A DNA stretch of 64,000 nucleotides from Diaphorobacter sp. HDW4A (lineage in GTDB: Bacteria > Pseudomonadota > Gammaproteobacteria > Burkholderiales > Burkholderiaceae_C). The first letter of the stretch is position 1. Each line of letters starts with the position of its first letter. The stretch covers positions 2,108,001 to 2,172,000 of the forward strand of contig NZ_CP049910.1 in assembly GCF_011305995.1 (NCBI RefSeq), read 5' to 3'. Below, piece after piece: positions 7,631 to 17,232 of this stretch. The notes under the pieces are model-generated. The model made no database searches. It was not told where the DNA came from and saw only the letters and a program-made list of their open reading frames with translations. The translations under genes were made by a program, and so were the position numbers.

Positions 7631-9949
7631 TTAGGGGGAAGACGGTTTGCTGGCCGCGGCGAGCAGTTCCTTGCAACTCGCGTCATCTTGAGCGCCGGGA
7701 ACGGTTACCGGCACAAGCGCCAGCGCCACAGGCGCAGCGACGATGGCGGCAACGGCTGCGCCTGCACGCAGCAACAGCGGACCACTTTCCACACCCACTT
7801 TCGGATCCGCGAACGTCCCGCGAACATAGAGCGGTGTGCGCAACGAGAAGAATTTCCACTTGAGCGATTCGGGTTTGATGCCCAGATCCAGTTTCTCGTC
7901 TTGCAGGTTGACGGTGCCCGTTGCCTCGATGATGGCCTCGTCGGTGTTGAGTTTGGCATTGCGTATGTTCGCAAGTCCATCACGCACGGCAAAGTCCACG
8001 ACGGCGCAGCGCAACTGCACTTCCTTCTTTTCGCCGAACAGCTTGTTGACGATCACGCTGCCGATGTTGAGTGCGGCCAGATCCAGTAGTTCCTTGCTGA
8101 AGGTGCCGTCACGGATGAAGAACTTCGCCTCACCAGTGCCGTGACCCAGCATGGCCGCCACGGAGTTGCCCTGAGTGACGAGTGAGAAGCCGCCATCGAG
8201 TCGGCCGAAGCTCTTTTTCATCAGTTCGACCTTGGGAAAGAGGGCTCCGAGCTGCAGGTCGCTCGCGTTTCCATGCAGTTGCACCCTGAGAGGTGTCTCG
8301 CGGCTATCCATCGTGAGATCGGTGTTGATCTGTCCGCGAGCGACGCCAAAGCGCAGCGGTGAAAGCATGAGCTGTGCATCGCGAAGCACCGCACGTGTGC
8401 TCAGATTTTCGATGGGCAAGCTGTCGGGTCGGATGATTTTTTCGCCAGTGAATGCGATGTCCAGATCCATCGCATTCCAACGGCCAGTGTCGAACGGCGT
8501 GTCGGGCAGCACACGCCCCTTGTTGTTCAACGCGGCCTCCTGCTTGGGAGATTTTCCAATCAACGGCCCCAGATCCACGAGTCGCAACTTCTTGGAAAGC
8601 ATGCGCCCCTCCAGGCGAGGGCGTAGTTCAGCGGATGTGTAGGTCAGGCTGCCGTGGATATCGCTTGCGCCCACGATGCCGTCGAAATCACGGTATTCCC
8701 ACACAGCCTTGCCTGGCGCGAGATCACCCAGCAACCGGCCCTTGGTTTTGAACGCCGGAGTGCTGGGCAGCACCACGCCTGTAAGGTCGTACAGATCGGC
8801 CATGCTCGCGCCTCGCAGCGAGAACTGCAGATCAAGCCCGGCAAGCGCACGGGGATTGGCCAGCACGCCTTCTGCTTCGGCCTGCAGTGAGCCCGCTCTC
8901 AGTTTGGCGTGAATGGGATAGTTGACCGTCGCTCGGCGCAGCGAAAGTATCGGGCCTGTGAGTGCTTCGCCTTCCACCCGGGCCTTGCCGTAGCGCCCGA
9001 ATAGCGTCATGTGGACTCCGTAGGGCGCACTGTCACTGTCGCTCTCTTCATCGGGTTCGAAGGTGTCGATATGCGCGCGCACGGCAAGGTCCTTGACCCC
9101 ATCCGCATAGCCCAGCCATCCGCCGCGCACGATCAGTTGTCCGATACTCAGGTTCCAGGGCGTTTCGGAATCTGTAGTGCGTGAGGTGAAGGTCCAGTTG
9201 TTTTCCCCCTTCTTGTTGCGCGCCAGCGCCACATCGGGAGCGGTCAGCACGATGGTGTCCAACGCGATCGTGCGGCTGAGCAACGGCAGCAGGCGCAACG
9301 TGGCCGTTGCACGAGCAACGGTGCCCATGGTCTGTGGGTTGCGTGGCGGAGCGTCTACGTCAATCTTCTCGCGCTCACGTTGCATGAGCCGCTTGGCATC
9401 GGCGGTATCGGCTTGCTCGCTCGGTTGTTCGCTCTCACTCGATTCAGCGGAGGGCGCTCGCCAGGCTGAATCGGTGTTCGATTTGAGAGACAGTTTCACG
9501 CCCTTGTCACTGAGCTGTGACTTGGGCGGCAAAGCAGGGATGTCTGCGGTGGCCTTGGCAGGCTCGTCTTGCACATCGAAGTCGGCCGGATTGCTGAGGC
9601 GAATGTCCTGCGCCTGGACAGTCACGCCGGGAACCCAGCGCCTCCATCCGTGCTCCAGTGGCTGCGGCCAATGCCAGTCAGCAGAGAGGTCTCCATGGAT
9701 TTGAAAATCGCGGCCTGTGGTGTCACTCACGTTCTGGGCAATCCATGGACGCGTGCGGTTCCAGTCCCAATGCGTGATGGCCACCATGGACGCAATCAAG
9801 AGCGCCAGCAATGTCGCTACAAATAGCAGCAACCAGCGCAGCGCACCAAAACCACGCTGTGCGGCCACACGACTATGCGCGCGCCCAGAGCGGAGGTGGT
9901 TGAGCTGAAAGCGAAGGTCTGTCATTGCCGGGTCGATGGGTTGTTGCAC
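7631..9949 (-). CDS. AsmA family protein
   Basis: A 772-residue protein with one N-terminal membrane helix (WLLLFVATLLALLIASMVAI) followed by a very long periplasmic domain. It has the AsmA hallmarks: an N-terminal DWNRTRPWIAQNVSDTTGRD segment and a C-terminal repeat ending in LKWKFFSLRTPLYVRGTFAD. AsmA-like proteins are thought to form lipid-conducting bridges between inner and outer membrane. A second in-frame start (MTDLRFQ) lies 24 bases in and may be the true one. A Ser/Glu-rich insert near residues 160-190 looks disordered. It runs towards the interrupted kinase, ends 22 bases from it, and has no obvious operon partner. Confidence 0.85.
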   Translation of the reverse strand: MQQPIDPAMTDLRFQLNHLRSGRAHSRVAAQRGFGALRWLLLFVATLLALLIASMVAITHWDWNRTRPWIAQNVSDTTGRDFQIHGDLSADWHWPQPLEHGWRRWVPGVTVQAQDIRLSNPADFDVQDEPAKATADIPALPPKSQLSDKGVKLSLKSNTDSAWRAPSAESSESEQPSEQADTADAKRLMQREREKIDVDAPPRNPQTMGTVARATATLRLLPLLSRTIALDTIVLTAPDVALARNKKGENNWTFTSRTTDSETPWNLSIGQLIVRGGWLGYADGVKDLAVRAHIDTFEPDEESDSDSAPYGVHMTLFGRYGKARVEGEALTGPILSLRRATVNYPIHAKLRAGSLQAEAEGVLANPRALAGLDLQFSLRGASMADLYDLTGVVLPSTPAFKTKGRLLGDLAPGKAVWEYRDFDGIVGASDIHGSLTYTSAELRPRLEGRMLSKKLRLVDLGPLIGKSPKQEAALNNKGRVLPDTPFDTGRWNAMDLDIAFTGEKIIRPDSLPIENLSTRAVLRDAQLMLSPLRFGVARGQINTDLTMDSRETPLRVQLHGNASDLQLGALFPKVELMKKSFGRLDGGFSLVTQGNSVAAMLGHGTGEAKFFIRDGTFSKELLDLAALNIGSVIVNKLFGEKKEVQLRCAVVDFAVRDGLANIRNAKLNTDEAIIEATGTVNLQDEKLDLGIKPESLKWKFFSLRTPLYVRGTFADPKVGVESGPLLLRAGAAVAAIVAAPVALALVPVTVPGAQDDASCKELLAAASKPSSP

Positions 9950-10272
9950 GCTTCTAGAGCGTTCTCGAGCGTCTTACGAGGGGCCAAGCGTCTGGGTTTG
10001 GACATCACAAACGCGTTGACGGGGGTATCCACTCTGTTGGCTGCAGAAGGTAGGGACAATGCTATGCGGGTCGAGTCTCAATTTCTGCGAATGCGTAACT
10101 GAGCTATTCGTTGCCGTACATCATTGGTCACCTCTAGGAACTTTCATATCGCTTGACATGTAGGCTTTTTCTGGGTGAGAGCAGAAGCGCGGCCTCACTG
10201 TTGGATTCGGCACCAACCGAACAAAGATTTCAGCTTGAAAGCGATTTTTACGTAACGGTGACAGGTTTCTTT

Positions 10273-10293
10273 GATTAATAATGTCTATTAATC
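10273..10293. promoter_or_regulatory. Perfect inverted repeat, candidate operator
   Basis: GATTAATA, a 5-base spacer, then TATTAATC: a perfect 8-bp dyad. It lies 7 bases before the probable start of the next gene, in an otherwise featureless gap of about 350 bases (9950-10300). The position suggests an operator overlapping the promoter or leader. No binding protein is implied. Confidence 0.4.
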
Positions 10294-10300
10294 TTTGATA

Positions 10301-10711
10301 ATGGTAGCCATCATGATTCCTCTCACTAGCGAAAAGGTGCAAGGCGTCTTGGACGACGCTACGTATACCGCGACCCTCTGCATGGCTCGTGATGGGAAGC
10401 ATTTTTTCTTCAGTGCGATCGCCGTTGATGGCAGCGCGGTGGATGCCCCTAACAAGCGCTGGAACAGCCGCAGAGCGGCGCTGCACGCGCTGGCCGACAT
10501 AGCAGCATCAAACCGTCGCCCTGATGGTGCGCCCCCGTCATCACCGTTTCTTGGCCTGACGGACGACCTTCAGTTTCTGGCGGACGATTTGTTGATTGCA
10601 GACAGCGAGCCGGTGTCGCAAGGCACCGAGCCGGAGCTGGAGCCGGAGCCGGAGGTGGAGGTGGAGGTGGCTCCGAGGACTGAAGGCAAGCCCAGACCGA
10701 GACGAAAGTAA
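10301..10711 (+). CDS. Hypothetical protein with acidic repeat tail
   Basis: A 136-residue protein with no domain I recognise. The first 90 residues look folded (ATYTATLCMARDGKHFFFSA, then NKRWNSRRAALHALADIAAS). The tail is a low-complexity stretch of E-P and E-V dipeptides (repeats of gagccg and gaggtg) ending in a basic KPRPRRK. The start is uncertain: ATG at 10301, ATG at 10313 or a TTG at 10295 are all in frame. It sits alone between the divergently oriented asmA-like gene and the pseudouridine synthase. GC-rich codon use makes it likely to be a real gene, but the function is unknown. Confidence 0.55.
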   Translation: MVAIMIPLTSEKVQGVLDDATYTATLCMARDGKHFFFSAIAVDGSAVDAPNKRWNSRRAALHALADIAASNRRPDGAPPSSPFLGLTDDLQFLADDLLIADSEPVSQGTEPELEPEPEVEVEVAPRTEGKPRPRRK

Positions 10712-10780
10712 CCTTGTGTCAGTCGACTGATGGCCGCGAGCCCTCAGTAGGCCCAGTGGGTGGTTCTACAATCGCCGCCC

Positions 10781-11710
10781 ATGCACAACTCCCACGATCC
10801 GCGCGTGCTGCCCATGCGCGATGGAATCAATCCGAGCTGCGTGGTGCTGCCCTCCGTGGGGGAGGGTAGCCTGATCGACTTCTTCACCACGCGCCTGTCT
10901 GCTGTTTCACGCGAAGAATGGCTCGGGCGAATGCAGCGCGGCGAAGTCATCGACGAACTTGGCGAACCCGCAACGCCGGAGCGTGCCTTCGTTCCAGGTC
11001 TGCGCATCTATTACTACCGCGAGCTTGAAAACGAAGCGGAGATTCCTTTCGAGTCGCCCATCCTCTTTCAGGATGAGCACTTGTTGGTCGCTGACAAACC
11101 GCACTTTCTGCCGGTCGTGCCGAGCGGACGATTTTTGCAGCACACGCTGCTGGTGCGTCTCAAGCGCGAGACGGGTCTGCGCGAGCTGTCACCCGTACAC
11201 CGCATTGACCGCGATACGGCAGGCCTTGTGCTGTTTTCTGTGCAGCGTGAGACGCGCGGCGCATACCAAGCATTGTTTCGTGACCGCGTTGTAAAGAAGG
11301 TGTACGAAGCCGTGGCGCGCTATCGCTCGGACATTGCATTCCCGCGGGAACATGCAAGTCGCATGCAGGAGTGCCCTGAGCAGTTCTTTCGCATGCAGGA
11401 AGTGCCAGGTGAGCCCAATAGCCAGACGCAGATGGAGATCATTGAGCGGGAAGGCGAATTTGCGCGTTACCTGCTCAAGCCCGTGACCGGCAAACGCCAC
11501 CAACTGCGCGTACATATGGCATCGCTTGGGCTGCCGCTGATGGGCGATGGGTTCTATCCCGTGGTCAACGATCCGGAAGAGGGGGACTGGTCGAATCCGC
11601 TGCAGTTGCTCGCGAAGCGGCTTGAGTTTGTGGATCCGGTGACCGGAGTGCTGCGACAGTTTGAAAGTGGGCGCAACCTCCGCACACTTGGTGATTTCGT
11701 AGGTGTATGA
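10781..11710 (+). CDS. RluA-family pseudouridine synthase
   Basis: A 309-residue protein. The catalytic motif HRIDRDTAGLVLF carries the Asp of the RluA family. LLVADKPHFLPVVPSG is the typical first conserved block and KPVTGKRHQLRVHMASLGLP the C-terminal one. It converts uridine to pseudouridine in rRNA or tRNA; the exact site cannot be told from sequence. The ATG at 10781 gives the family N-terminus; a further upstream in-frame start (10760) looks spurious. It stands alone and is probably core genome. Confidence 0.9.
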   Translation: MHNSHDPRVLPMRDGINPSCVVLPSVGEGSLIDFFTTRLSAVSREEWLGRMQRGEVIDELGEPATPERAFVPGLRIYYYRELENEAEIPFESPILFQDEHLLVADKPHFLPVVPSGRFLQHTLLVRLKRETGLRELSPVHRIDRDTAGLVLFSVQRETRGAYQALFRDRVVKKVYEAVARYRSDIAFPREHASRMQECPEQFFRMQEVPGEPNSQTQMEIIEREGEFARYLLKPVTGKRHQLRVHMASLGLPLMGDGFYPVVNDPEEGDWSNPLQLLAKRLEFVDPVTGVLRQFESGRNLRTLGDFVGV

Positions 11711-11922
11711 GTCGCCGCATACATCGATGTCGTGCTGTTGTGATTTTTGCAAGTGCGATTATGAATTTTCATTCGTGCATTGGTAAAAACCCTCGAAATC
11801 AATGAAAAAAAGAGTTTGAATTACCCTGTTTAGGGGACATACAAATCAAAATGTGACGAGTATTATCGCGTGTCAAGCAAATTGAAACATCGTTAACCGC
11901 GACAACTACTCGTCACTTTTCC

Positions 11923-12636
11923 ATGAATGCCTTCGCAAAATTGTCGGTGGCCACCTTGCTGGCCGCAGGGTTGGTGCAGTTCGCATCAGCGCAGTTTTCT
12001 CAGCCAGCGGGAACCAGCGGAAGTCTGGGGGGCAATACCACGGATTTTGGCTGTATGACGGTGGACATCGGTGGTACGTATGAGATGGGTGGCGGGACTA
12101 TCCAGAATGCAGGTGCGCTCGTCATTCAGTCCGGCGGAGATCTCGACGCGGCGGGTTCTCTCGAACTGGGCTCGGATGTGGATATTCAGGGCAGCATCGA
12201 CGCCTCACAAAGCAACGTCACTTTGAATGGGCTTTGTGCGGCGCCTGGTGTGCCCATCAAGGTTGCGGGCACGGCCGTATTTTCGAACCTCACGATCACG
12301 TCCACCACTGGTCAGAGCTTTGAGTTTCAACCCGGCGTCAGCATCACGGTGACGGGCACGCTGACAGTGACGGGCACCGCGGGCAATCCGCTGACGCTCA
12401 TCAGCGCCAACGGACAGCCGATCAACATCATTCTCGCGCCAGGCGCGCAAGTCGTTCAATCCAACGTCAATCTCGTGAACGTGAATCTGGGCGTGCCCAA
12501 GCCGCCGACCTCCGTCGCGGCGGTTCCTGGTATCGGCACCTTCCTCGCATGGATTCTGAGCCTGCTGCTGTTTGCAGTGTCCTTCCGTGGCCTGCGTACT
12601 CAACGCGATCCAATCAACCCTCGCACACAACCATGA
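11923..12636 (+). CDS. Secreted protein with C-terminal anchor-like (IPTL/PEP-CTERM-type) tail, copy 1
   Basis: A 237-residue protein. It has a Sec signal peptide ([13 protein letters not shown]) and a mature part of short beta-prone repeats with alternating G, V, T and N ([40 protein letters not shown]), suggesting a beta-helix or beta-sandwich. The C-terminus has the layout of IPTL/PEP-CTERM sorting signals: a short Pro-containing motif (VPGIG), a hydrophobic helix ([16 protein letters not shown]) and a basic end (RGLRTQR). It is therefore probably surface-bound or processed. The stop overlaps the start of the collagen-like gene. A related protein lies at 31084-31593, also followed by a collagen-like gene. 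No function is known for the family as far as I can tell. Confidence 0.65.
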   Translation: MNAFAKLSVATLLAAGLVQFASAQFSQPAGTSGSLGGNTTDFGCMTVDIGGTYEMGGGTIQNAGALVIQSGGDLDAAGSLELGSDVDIQGSIDASQSNVTLNGLCAAPGVPIKVAGTAVFSNLTITSTTGQSFEFQPGVSITVTGTLTVTGTAGNPLTLISANGQPINIILAPGAQVVQSNVNLVNVNLGVPKPPTSVAAVPGIGTFLAWILSLLLFAVSFRGLRTQRDPINPRTQP

Positions 12637-13538
12637 ATCTCGCCAATCCACTTTCCATCAGCCTTCGTATTGCCTACGGTTCGCTGGCGTTGATGAGTTG
12701 CGCTGCGCACGCAGCGGATGTCAGCTTCACGCCGGCCAATGGCTCGGGTTTCATCATCAAGGATCAGGCGAGCAACGAACGCTTTCGGGTTCAGAGCAGC
12801 GGAGAGACTTATGTGCGCGGACTGCCTGCCACAGCAGGCACTGCTTCCCAGATGCTGTGCTTTGATTCCGCGACGGGTCAGCTGGGCAAATGTGCGCCCG
12901 GTGTGGGGACTGGTGCGACCGGAGCGATGGGTGCTACCGGACCGACAGGGCCAACAGGAGCAACCGGCATCACCGGCCCATCCGGTCCCACGGGCGCTAT
13001 CGGCGCGACTGGCGGCACCGGCGTGACCGGACCGACGGGGCCTACGGGTTCCATTGGCGTCACGGGGCCAACCGGGCAGCAGGGCATCACAGGTTCGGCA
13101 GGGCCGCAGGGACTTCTGGGCCCTCAGGGGGTCACCGGTCCTCAAGGCTCTCAGGGGCCGACAGGTGCGACTGGTTCGACAGGTATACAAGGCACGCAAG
13201 GAAATCTGGGGCCAACAGGGCCGACGGGGGCAGCCGGATCGAATGGTTCTGTTGCTGTGCTGACATCCAAGCAGGCTGAAACCGATGCCGCAGCTACTGC
13301 TGATACGTGTGAGGTCACGGCCTGCTGTGATGTGGGCCAACGGGTGCTCTCCGGTGGCTATGAGGTGCGTGGCGGAACCGCCGCTATTCCGACTTACGAC
13401 GTGCGCGTTGCCGCGAATTTCCCTAGCACTGGAGCCGCAGTTTGCGGAGCCAATGTGACCGGATGGACCGTGCGCGCGATGAATTCGTTCCGCGGTAATC
13501 CGCTGTCCTGCAAGGTTTACGCACTCTGCGGACAATGA
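12633..13538 (+). CDS. Collagen-like secreted protein, copy 1
   Basis: A 301-residue protein. It has a signal peptide ([15 protein letters not shown]) and an N-terminal head with two cysteines ([19 protein letters not shown]). About 110 residues of G-x-y triplets follow, dominated by G-P-T, G-A-T and G-P-Q, interrupted only briefly. The C-terminal domain of about 95 residues has six or more cysteines ([20 protein letters not shown] and [13 protein letters not shown]) and probably trimerises the triple helix. Thr-rich triplets are typical of bacterial collagens, where Thr can be glycosylated. Start and stop overlap neighbouring genes (ATGA at both ends), so it is translated with the anchored protein and the hydroxylase-like gene. 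It is a probable fibrous surface protein; hydroxylation by the neighbour is inference. Confidence 0.85.
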   Translation: MNLANPLSISLRIAYGSLALMSCAAHAADVSFTPANGSGFIIKDQASNERFRVQSSGETYVRGLPATAGTASQMLCFDSATGQLGKCAPGVGTGATGAMGATGPTGPTGATGITGPSGPTGAIGATGGTGVTGPTGPTGSIGVTGPTGQQGITGSAGPQGLLGPQGVTGPQGSQGPTGATGSTGIQGTQGNLGPTGPTGAAGSNGSVAVLTSKQAETDAAATADTCEVTACCDVGQRVLSGGYEVRGGTAAIPTYDVRVAANFPSTGAAVCGANVTGWTVRAMNSFRGNPLSCKVYALCGQ

Positions 13539-14386
13539 TCTCCGAACTCGTCTCCACAGCCACTATGTCGACGCAAGGTCTGCAGGTTCAGGGTGTTCGC
13601 ACCATGCGCCTGCCATGGCGCTTCGAGGTGGCGGATGCGCTTGCAGAGGCGAGGCGATTGCCTGCGGATCTGTGGCGCACGCATTTCAATCAAGGCCGTC
13701 ATGATGGCGGCTGGCAGGCTCTGGCATTGCGACAAGTCCCGAACGCGCCCTTGGATGTCATGCCAGTGGATGCTGATCCTCAGCAGCATGTGGACTGTGA
13801 CGCACTGAAGCAGTGCGCCGCCATTGCGGAGATTCTGAAAAGTCTGCCGCTGCCGTTCAAATCGGTGCGGCTGATGCAGCTCCTGCCCGGCTCGGAGATC
13901 ATGGAGCACACCGACGCCGGAGCCAGCGCAGCATATGGCGAAGCGCGTCTGCACATTCCGCTGCACACCGATGAGCAGGTGTTCTTTCATATCGGCGGAC
14001 AGCGCGTGCCCATGCGTGCCGGGGAATGCTGGTACACCGATGTGTCGCTGCCGCATCGCGTGCGCAATCGCAGTGGGCAGGCACGTATTCATCTGGTGAT
14101 GGATGCCTTGGTGGATAAGTCACTGGCGACGGCCTTCGCGCAAGGCGATGGTGGCGAACCCATGGACAGCGCAGATGACCCTTGGACAGCGTTTCAGCGT
14201 TTTCGCAGCTCGGTGTTCCAGCGGCGTGAATGGGCAGAGTTGCTGGCGGCATGCACGGATCTGAGGGAGCTGCAGCAATGCAGTCTTCGGCTCGGCGCGG
14301 AGTACGGCTTTGCGTTCGAGGCGTCGGATGTCGAATCCGCACTCAGGGCTGGGCGGCAAGCTTGGACACGGCAATGGATGATCTGA
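13535..14386 (+). CDS. Aspartyl/asparaginyl beta-hydroxylase-like (or prolyl hydroxylase-like) dioxygenase
   Basis: A 283-residue protein. Residues about 105-195 look like the AspH-type cupin: [58 protein letters not shown] and RIHLVMD. The HTD and the later H...R provide the iron and 2-oxoglutarate ligands expected for Fe(II)/2OG dioxygenases. The Pfam family includes Asp/Asn beta-hydroxylases and free-proline cis-4-hydroxylases. The start overlaps the collagen-like stop and the end overlaps the sulfotransferase start by 13 bases. Such tight coupling suggests it modifies a product of this cluster. The C-terminal 80 residues are outside the known domain. The substrate is unknown. Confidence 0.75.
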   Translation: MISELVSTATMSTQGLQVQGVRTMRLPWRFEVADALAEARRLPADLWRTHFNQGRHDGGWQALALRQVPNAPLDVMPVDADPQQHVDCDALKQCAAIAEILKSLPLPFKSVRLMQLLPGSEIMEHTDAGASAAYGEARLHIPLHTDEQVFFHIGGQRVPMRAGECWYTDVSLPHRVRNRSGQARIHLVMDALVDKSLATAFAQGDGGEPMDSADDPWTAFQRFRSSVFQRREWAELLAACTDLRELQQCSLRLGAEYGFAFEASDVESALRAGRQAWTRQWMI

Positions 14387-15405
14387 ATCTGCGCGGCTGG
14401 CGGCCGATACGCTTGCACTGGAATGGCTCGCAAGTCATGGTCGATTGGGCCTTGCTTGGCGATGCACCGCATCTCGCGCCTTTCTACCAGCAGAGCGTGG
14501 GCGCGCAGATGTCCAAGCCGTTTCATCAGGCCTTCCGCCGGGAAACCACGCTCAAGGAACTGCTGGATTGGCAACAGGCATCGCCGGGGCTTGCACCATG
14601 CCTAGTGGTGTTTCATGTATCGCGTTGCGGCTCCACGCTCATTCCGCAGGCATTGGCACAAAGTCTGCATCACCTCGCGCTGTCGGAGCCGGCCCCGCTG
14701 GACTTTCTTGCGCGCGACGCCGTATTTCACGGATGGCTGGATGAGGCGCAGGCGGTGGATGCCATGCGTGCGTGGCTCAGCGCTTGGGCACAGCGCAGTG
14801 ATGGTTCGAGTCCCGCCCTGCATTCAGTGAGTGTGAAACTCGATGCGTGGAACACGGGCAGGGCGGCTCTGTTCTCCAAGGCTTGGCCGCAGGCGCAGAC
14901 CGCATTCATCACACGCGAGCCGCTAGCCGTATTGGTCTCGCAAATGCGTGAGCGTGGCTTCTTCCTGGTACCCGGCGCGTTGGGCGAATCGGGTGGCCTT
15001 GCCGGATTGAGTCGTCTCGAGCAGGCGGTGATGCCTGCCGATCTGTTTTGCGCCCGCATGCTGAGTCGCATCTACGAAGACATGGTTGTCGCAACCGATC
15101 CTGCGCATTCGTTGGTCATCGATCATTCCGAGTTGCCAGATGCAATTGAGGCCCGTCTGTTGCCCCGACTCAAGTGGCAACCCCTTGAACCAGAACTGAC
15201 AGCGATGCGCGAACGTTTAACCAGACACGGTAAGCGCCCACAAGAGTCGTTCAGCGGTGACACGATTCAGAAAAATGACGCGGCTACAGAACGGCTGCGT
15301 GAACTCTCCCGCGAATGGCTGAAGCCACACTACAGCCAACTACTCAGTGGCCACAAACATTCAAAGGAAGGCCGGTTCACTTTGATGACCGAGACAGCGA
15401 CATGA
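14374..15405 (+). CDS. Sulfotransferase-family protein
   Basis: A 343-residue protein. VVFHVSRCGSTLIPQAL near residue 80 is the 5'-phosphosulfate-binding loop of PAPS-dependent sulfotransferases (R-x-G-S-T-L). AFITREPLAVLVSQMRERGF, about residue 185, resembles the 3'-phosphate-binding segment with its R and S. The first 70 residues are a non-catalytic extension. The start (ATG GAT GAT) overlaps the dioxygenase gene, and the stop overlaps the next start by ATGA. It transfers sulfate from PAPS to a hydroxyl or amine; a tyrosine, hydroxylated side chain or glycan on the clustered fibre proteins would be an attractive target, but that is inference. A decayed cysC (PAPS synthesis) lies nearby. Confidence 0.75.
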   Translation: MDDLNLRGWRPIRLHWNGSQVMVDWALLGDAPHLAPFYQQSVGAQMSKPFHQAFRRETTLKELLDWQQASPGLAPCLVVFHVSRCGSTLIPQALAQSLHHLALSEPAPLDFLARDAVFHGWLDEAQAVDAMRAWLSAWAQRSDGSSPALHSVSVKLDAWNTGRAALFSKAWPQAQTAFITREPLAVLVSQMRERGFFLVPGALGESGGLAGLSRLEQAVMPADLFCARMLSRIYEDMVVATDPAHSLVIDHSELPDAIEARLLPRLKWQPLEPELTAMRERLTRHGKRPQESFSGDTIQKNDAATERLRELSREWLKPHYSQLLSGHKHSKEGRFTLMTETAT

Positions 15406-16610
15406 CGATGATTGCACGACGCCGCTTTATCGCCTCCACGGGCATAACAGCAACTCCATTGATCGGGATGGGTTGGAGTACATCGCAGGCTCGCGAAGCA
15501 GACAAGCCGCCGAATGGATCGACGTGGAATCTGCTCGCAGTGGCACCGCAATCTCGAAAGATTGTGGGCATGAAGTCGGACTATCGCCGGGGACTGGAGT
15601 TGGGCTTGTCTCAGCACGCAAGCTCCGACGTTCGCCTGCATTGGGTCGATGCTCCGGCGATACCGAGAATGGCTGAGCGGGAGATAGCTCGGCAGATGGA
15701 CCTCCTGCCAGAGTTGCATGGCGTGGTGGGATGGATGTCACCTGCCGTGGCCGAAAAAGTCGTTGCGCAAACTCGCGCAAGAGACTTGCCTCTGTGGGTG
15801 AGCGATACGGGGGCCGATCTCGCGCTTGAACACAATGGACATCGGGCTCAGCCAGATCGACGCCACAGTCTGGAGCTTTGTCAATGCGCATCCGTACTTG
15901 CACGCGAGGTGTGGACGCGTTTGGGTCCACGTGCGGTTTTGGCGGAAGGCTGGATGGAGTCTGGATACGATTTCGTCCATGTGTTTGAACAAGCGTACCG
16001 TGCGTTGGGCGGGCAAGTCGTTGCGCGACATGTGGGGAATCCTGCAACTCCAACGTTGGAGTTTGATGGTCTCAAACGTGTACTGTTCGAACATCGACCT
16101 GATGCCGTTGTCGCTTTGTATTCTGGACCGCAAGCGAGCCGTTTTGTTCAGTGGTGGAGTGCTCAGGCACTTTCATTGGGGCCGTGGTCTCTGGCCGGTC
16201 TTCCGTGGTTGGAGGAGGCTGGAGCTGATTCGCTTGCCGTGAGTTCTTGGCCTTATCCCGATGCAATGGCACCCACTGTCTGGAACGAACGGTTTTCGAA
16301 AGCTTTGTTGCCTTGGTCTGCTGCCGCGGTTTTGGGCGCCGAAGCAGGCAACAGCATTGGCGCATCTCTTGCGGGGAATGCGTTGCTGATGCGTCCATCA
16401 AAAGCATCACTGCGAACCCTGTGGTCTCAGGCTTCGCTCACGGGTCCTCGTGGTAGCCGGAGTTGGGCAGCAAGCGGTGCGGATAGTCACGGAACAATGT
16501 GGACTGGCGCGGAGGGGGAGGCAATGGCTGCTCATGGTGCGACGGATGCATTTAATTTCTCATCACAATCATCATCAAGCGGCTGGCTTACGGGCTATCT
16601 GCAAACCTGA
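15402..16610 (+). CDS. Periplasmic-binding-protein-like (Peripla_BP_6 type) protein with Tat-like signal
   Basis: A 402-residue protein. The N-terminus has RRRFIASTGITATPLIGMG, close to a twin-arginine signal. The fold resembles ABC-transporter substrate-binding proteins of the branched-chain amino acid class: repeated alpha/beta segments such as LPELHGVVGWMSPAVAEKVV and HRPDAVVALYSGPQASRFVQ. No permease or ATPase is adjacent, so a sensory or assembly role is as likely as transport. It overlaps the sulfotransferase by ATGA and lies 21 bases before the tail-collar gene, so it belongs to the same transcription unit. Specific ligand unknown. Confidence 0.6.
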   Translation: MTMIARRRFIASTGITATPLIGMGWSTSQAREADKPPNGSTWNLLAVAPQSRKIVGMKSDYRRGLELGLSQHASSDVRLHWVDAPAIPRMAEREIARQMDLLPELHGVVGWMSPAVAEKVVAQTRARDLPLWVSDTGADLALEHNGHRAQPDRRHSLELCQCASVLAREVWTRLGPRAVLAEGWMESGYDFVHVFEQAYRALGGQVVARHVGNPATPTLEFDGLKRVLFEHRPDAVVALYSGPQASRFVQWWSAQALSLGPWSLAGLPWLEEAGADSLAVSSWPYPDAMAPTVWNERFSKALLPWSAAAVLGAEAGNSIGASLAGNALLMRPSKASLRTLWSQASLTGPRGSRSWAASGADSHGTMWTGAEGEAMAAHGATDAFNFSSQSSSSGWLTGYLQT

Positions 16611-16631
16611 AAAATCCAAGGAGTTTGAAAT

Positions 16632-17183
16632 ATGGAAGGCTATCTTGCACAAATCATCATGTGGGCCGCAAATTTTGCGCCTCGCGGCTGGGCATTTTGC
16701 CAAGGACAAATATTGAGTATTGCGCAGAATACAGCACTTTTTTCCCTTCTTGGAACTACCTATGGTGGCAATGGGCAGACAACTTTTGCGTTGCCAGATT
16801 TGCGAGGAAGAGTGCCGATTGGAGCAGGCCAAGGGCCGGGGCTACCGGATTTCGTGTTGGGTCAAGTCTCCGGGGAACTGATCCATACACTGCTTAGTAC
16901 TGAAATGCCAGCGCACGTACATCAAGTAGTCTCGTCACCGGTGGTTGCCAGCACCAATACGGCCACTTTGCAGATGCCGGTAGATGGCGCATTTCTTGCT
17001 GCGCCGAATCAGCGGGAGTCGATTTACATCCCAGGTAATGAAGCAGGTACAAAGGTCACGCTGGGGGCGAATGCTGTCAATACGAACATTGCAGGAGGCA
17101 ATCAGCCTTTCTCGCTCATGCAACCTAGCCTTGGTATCAATTTCATCATTTGCATGGAAGGTATCTTCCCTTCGCGCAACTGA
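16632..17183 (+). CDS. Tail-collar-domain protein (microcystin-dependent-protein/MdpB-like)
   Basis: A 183-residue protein. It starts MEGYLAQIIMWAANFAPRGW and continues WAFCQGQILSIAQNTALFSL and YGGNGQTTFALPDLRGRVPI, a near-canonical phage tail-collar domain (PF07484). GGNQPFSLMQPSLGINFIIC is the standard end. There is no signal peptide. In phages this domain is part of trimeric tail fibres, but bacteria carry stand-alone copies like this one outside prophages. No other phage genes are nearby. It is the last gene of the rightward cluster and has a good ribosome site (aaggagttt) before its ATG. A fibre subunit of the same apparatus is the most likely role. Confidence 0.85.
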   Translation: MEGYLAQIIMWAANFAPRGWAFCQGQILSIAQNTALFSLLGTTYGGNGQTTFALPDLRGRVPIGAGQGPGLPDFVLGQVSGELIHTLLSTEMPAHVHQVVSSPVVASTNTATLQMPVDGAFLAAPNQRESIYIPGNEAGTKVTLGANAVNTNIAGGNQPFSLMQPSLGINFIICMEGIFPSRN

Positions 17184-17232
17184 TTGCAGTTTGTCGATGA
17201 GCAGGCTCTTTCTATGGTTGAGGGGAGTCAAT

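Noticed and set aside
12900..13250. Dense short repeats that could be taken for a CRISPR array
   Set aside because: They are degenerate 9-base codon triplets encoding Gly-x-y collagen-like sequence; there are no fixed repeat and spacer units.
16632..17183. A prophage, suggested by the tail-collar gene
   Set aside because: No capsid, terminase, portal or lysis gene is nearby; stand-alone collar proteins are common in bacterial chromosomes.
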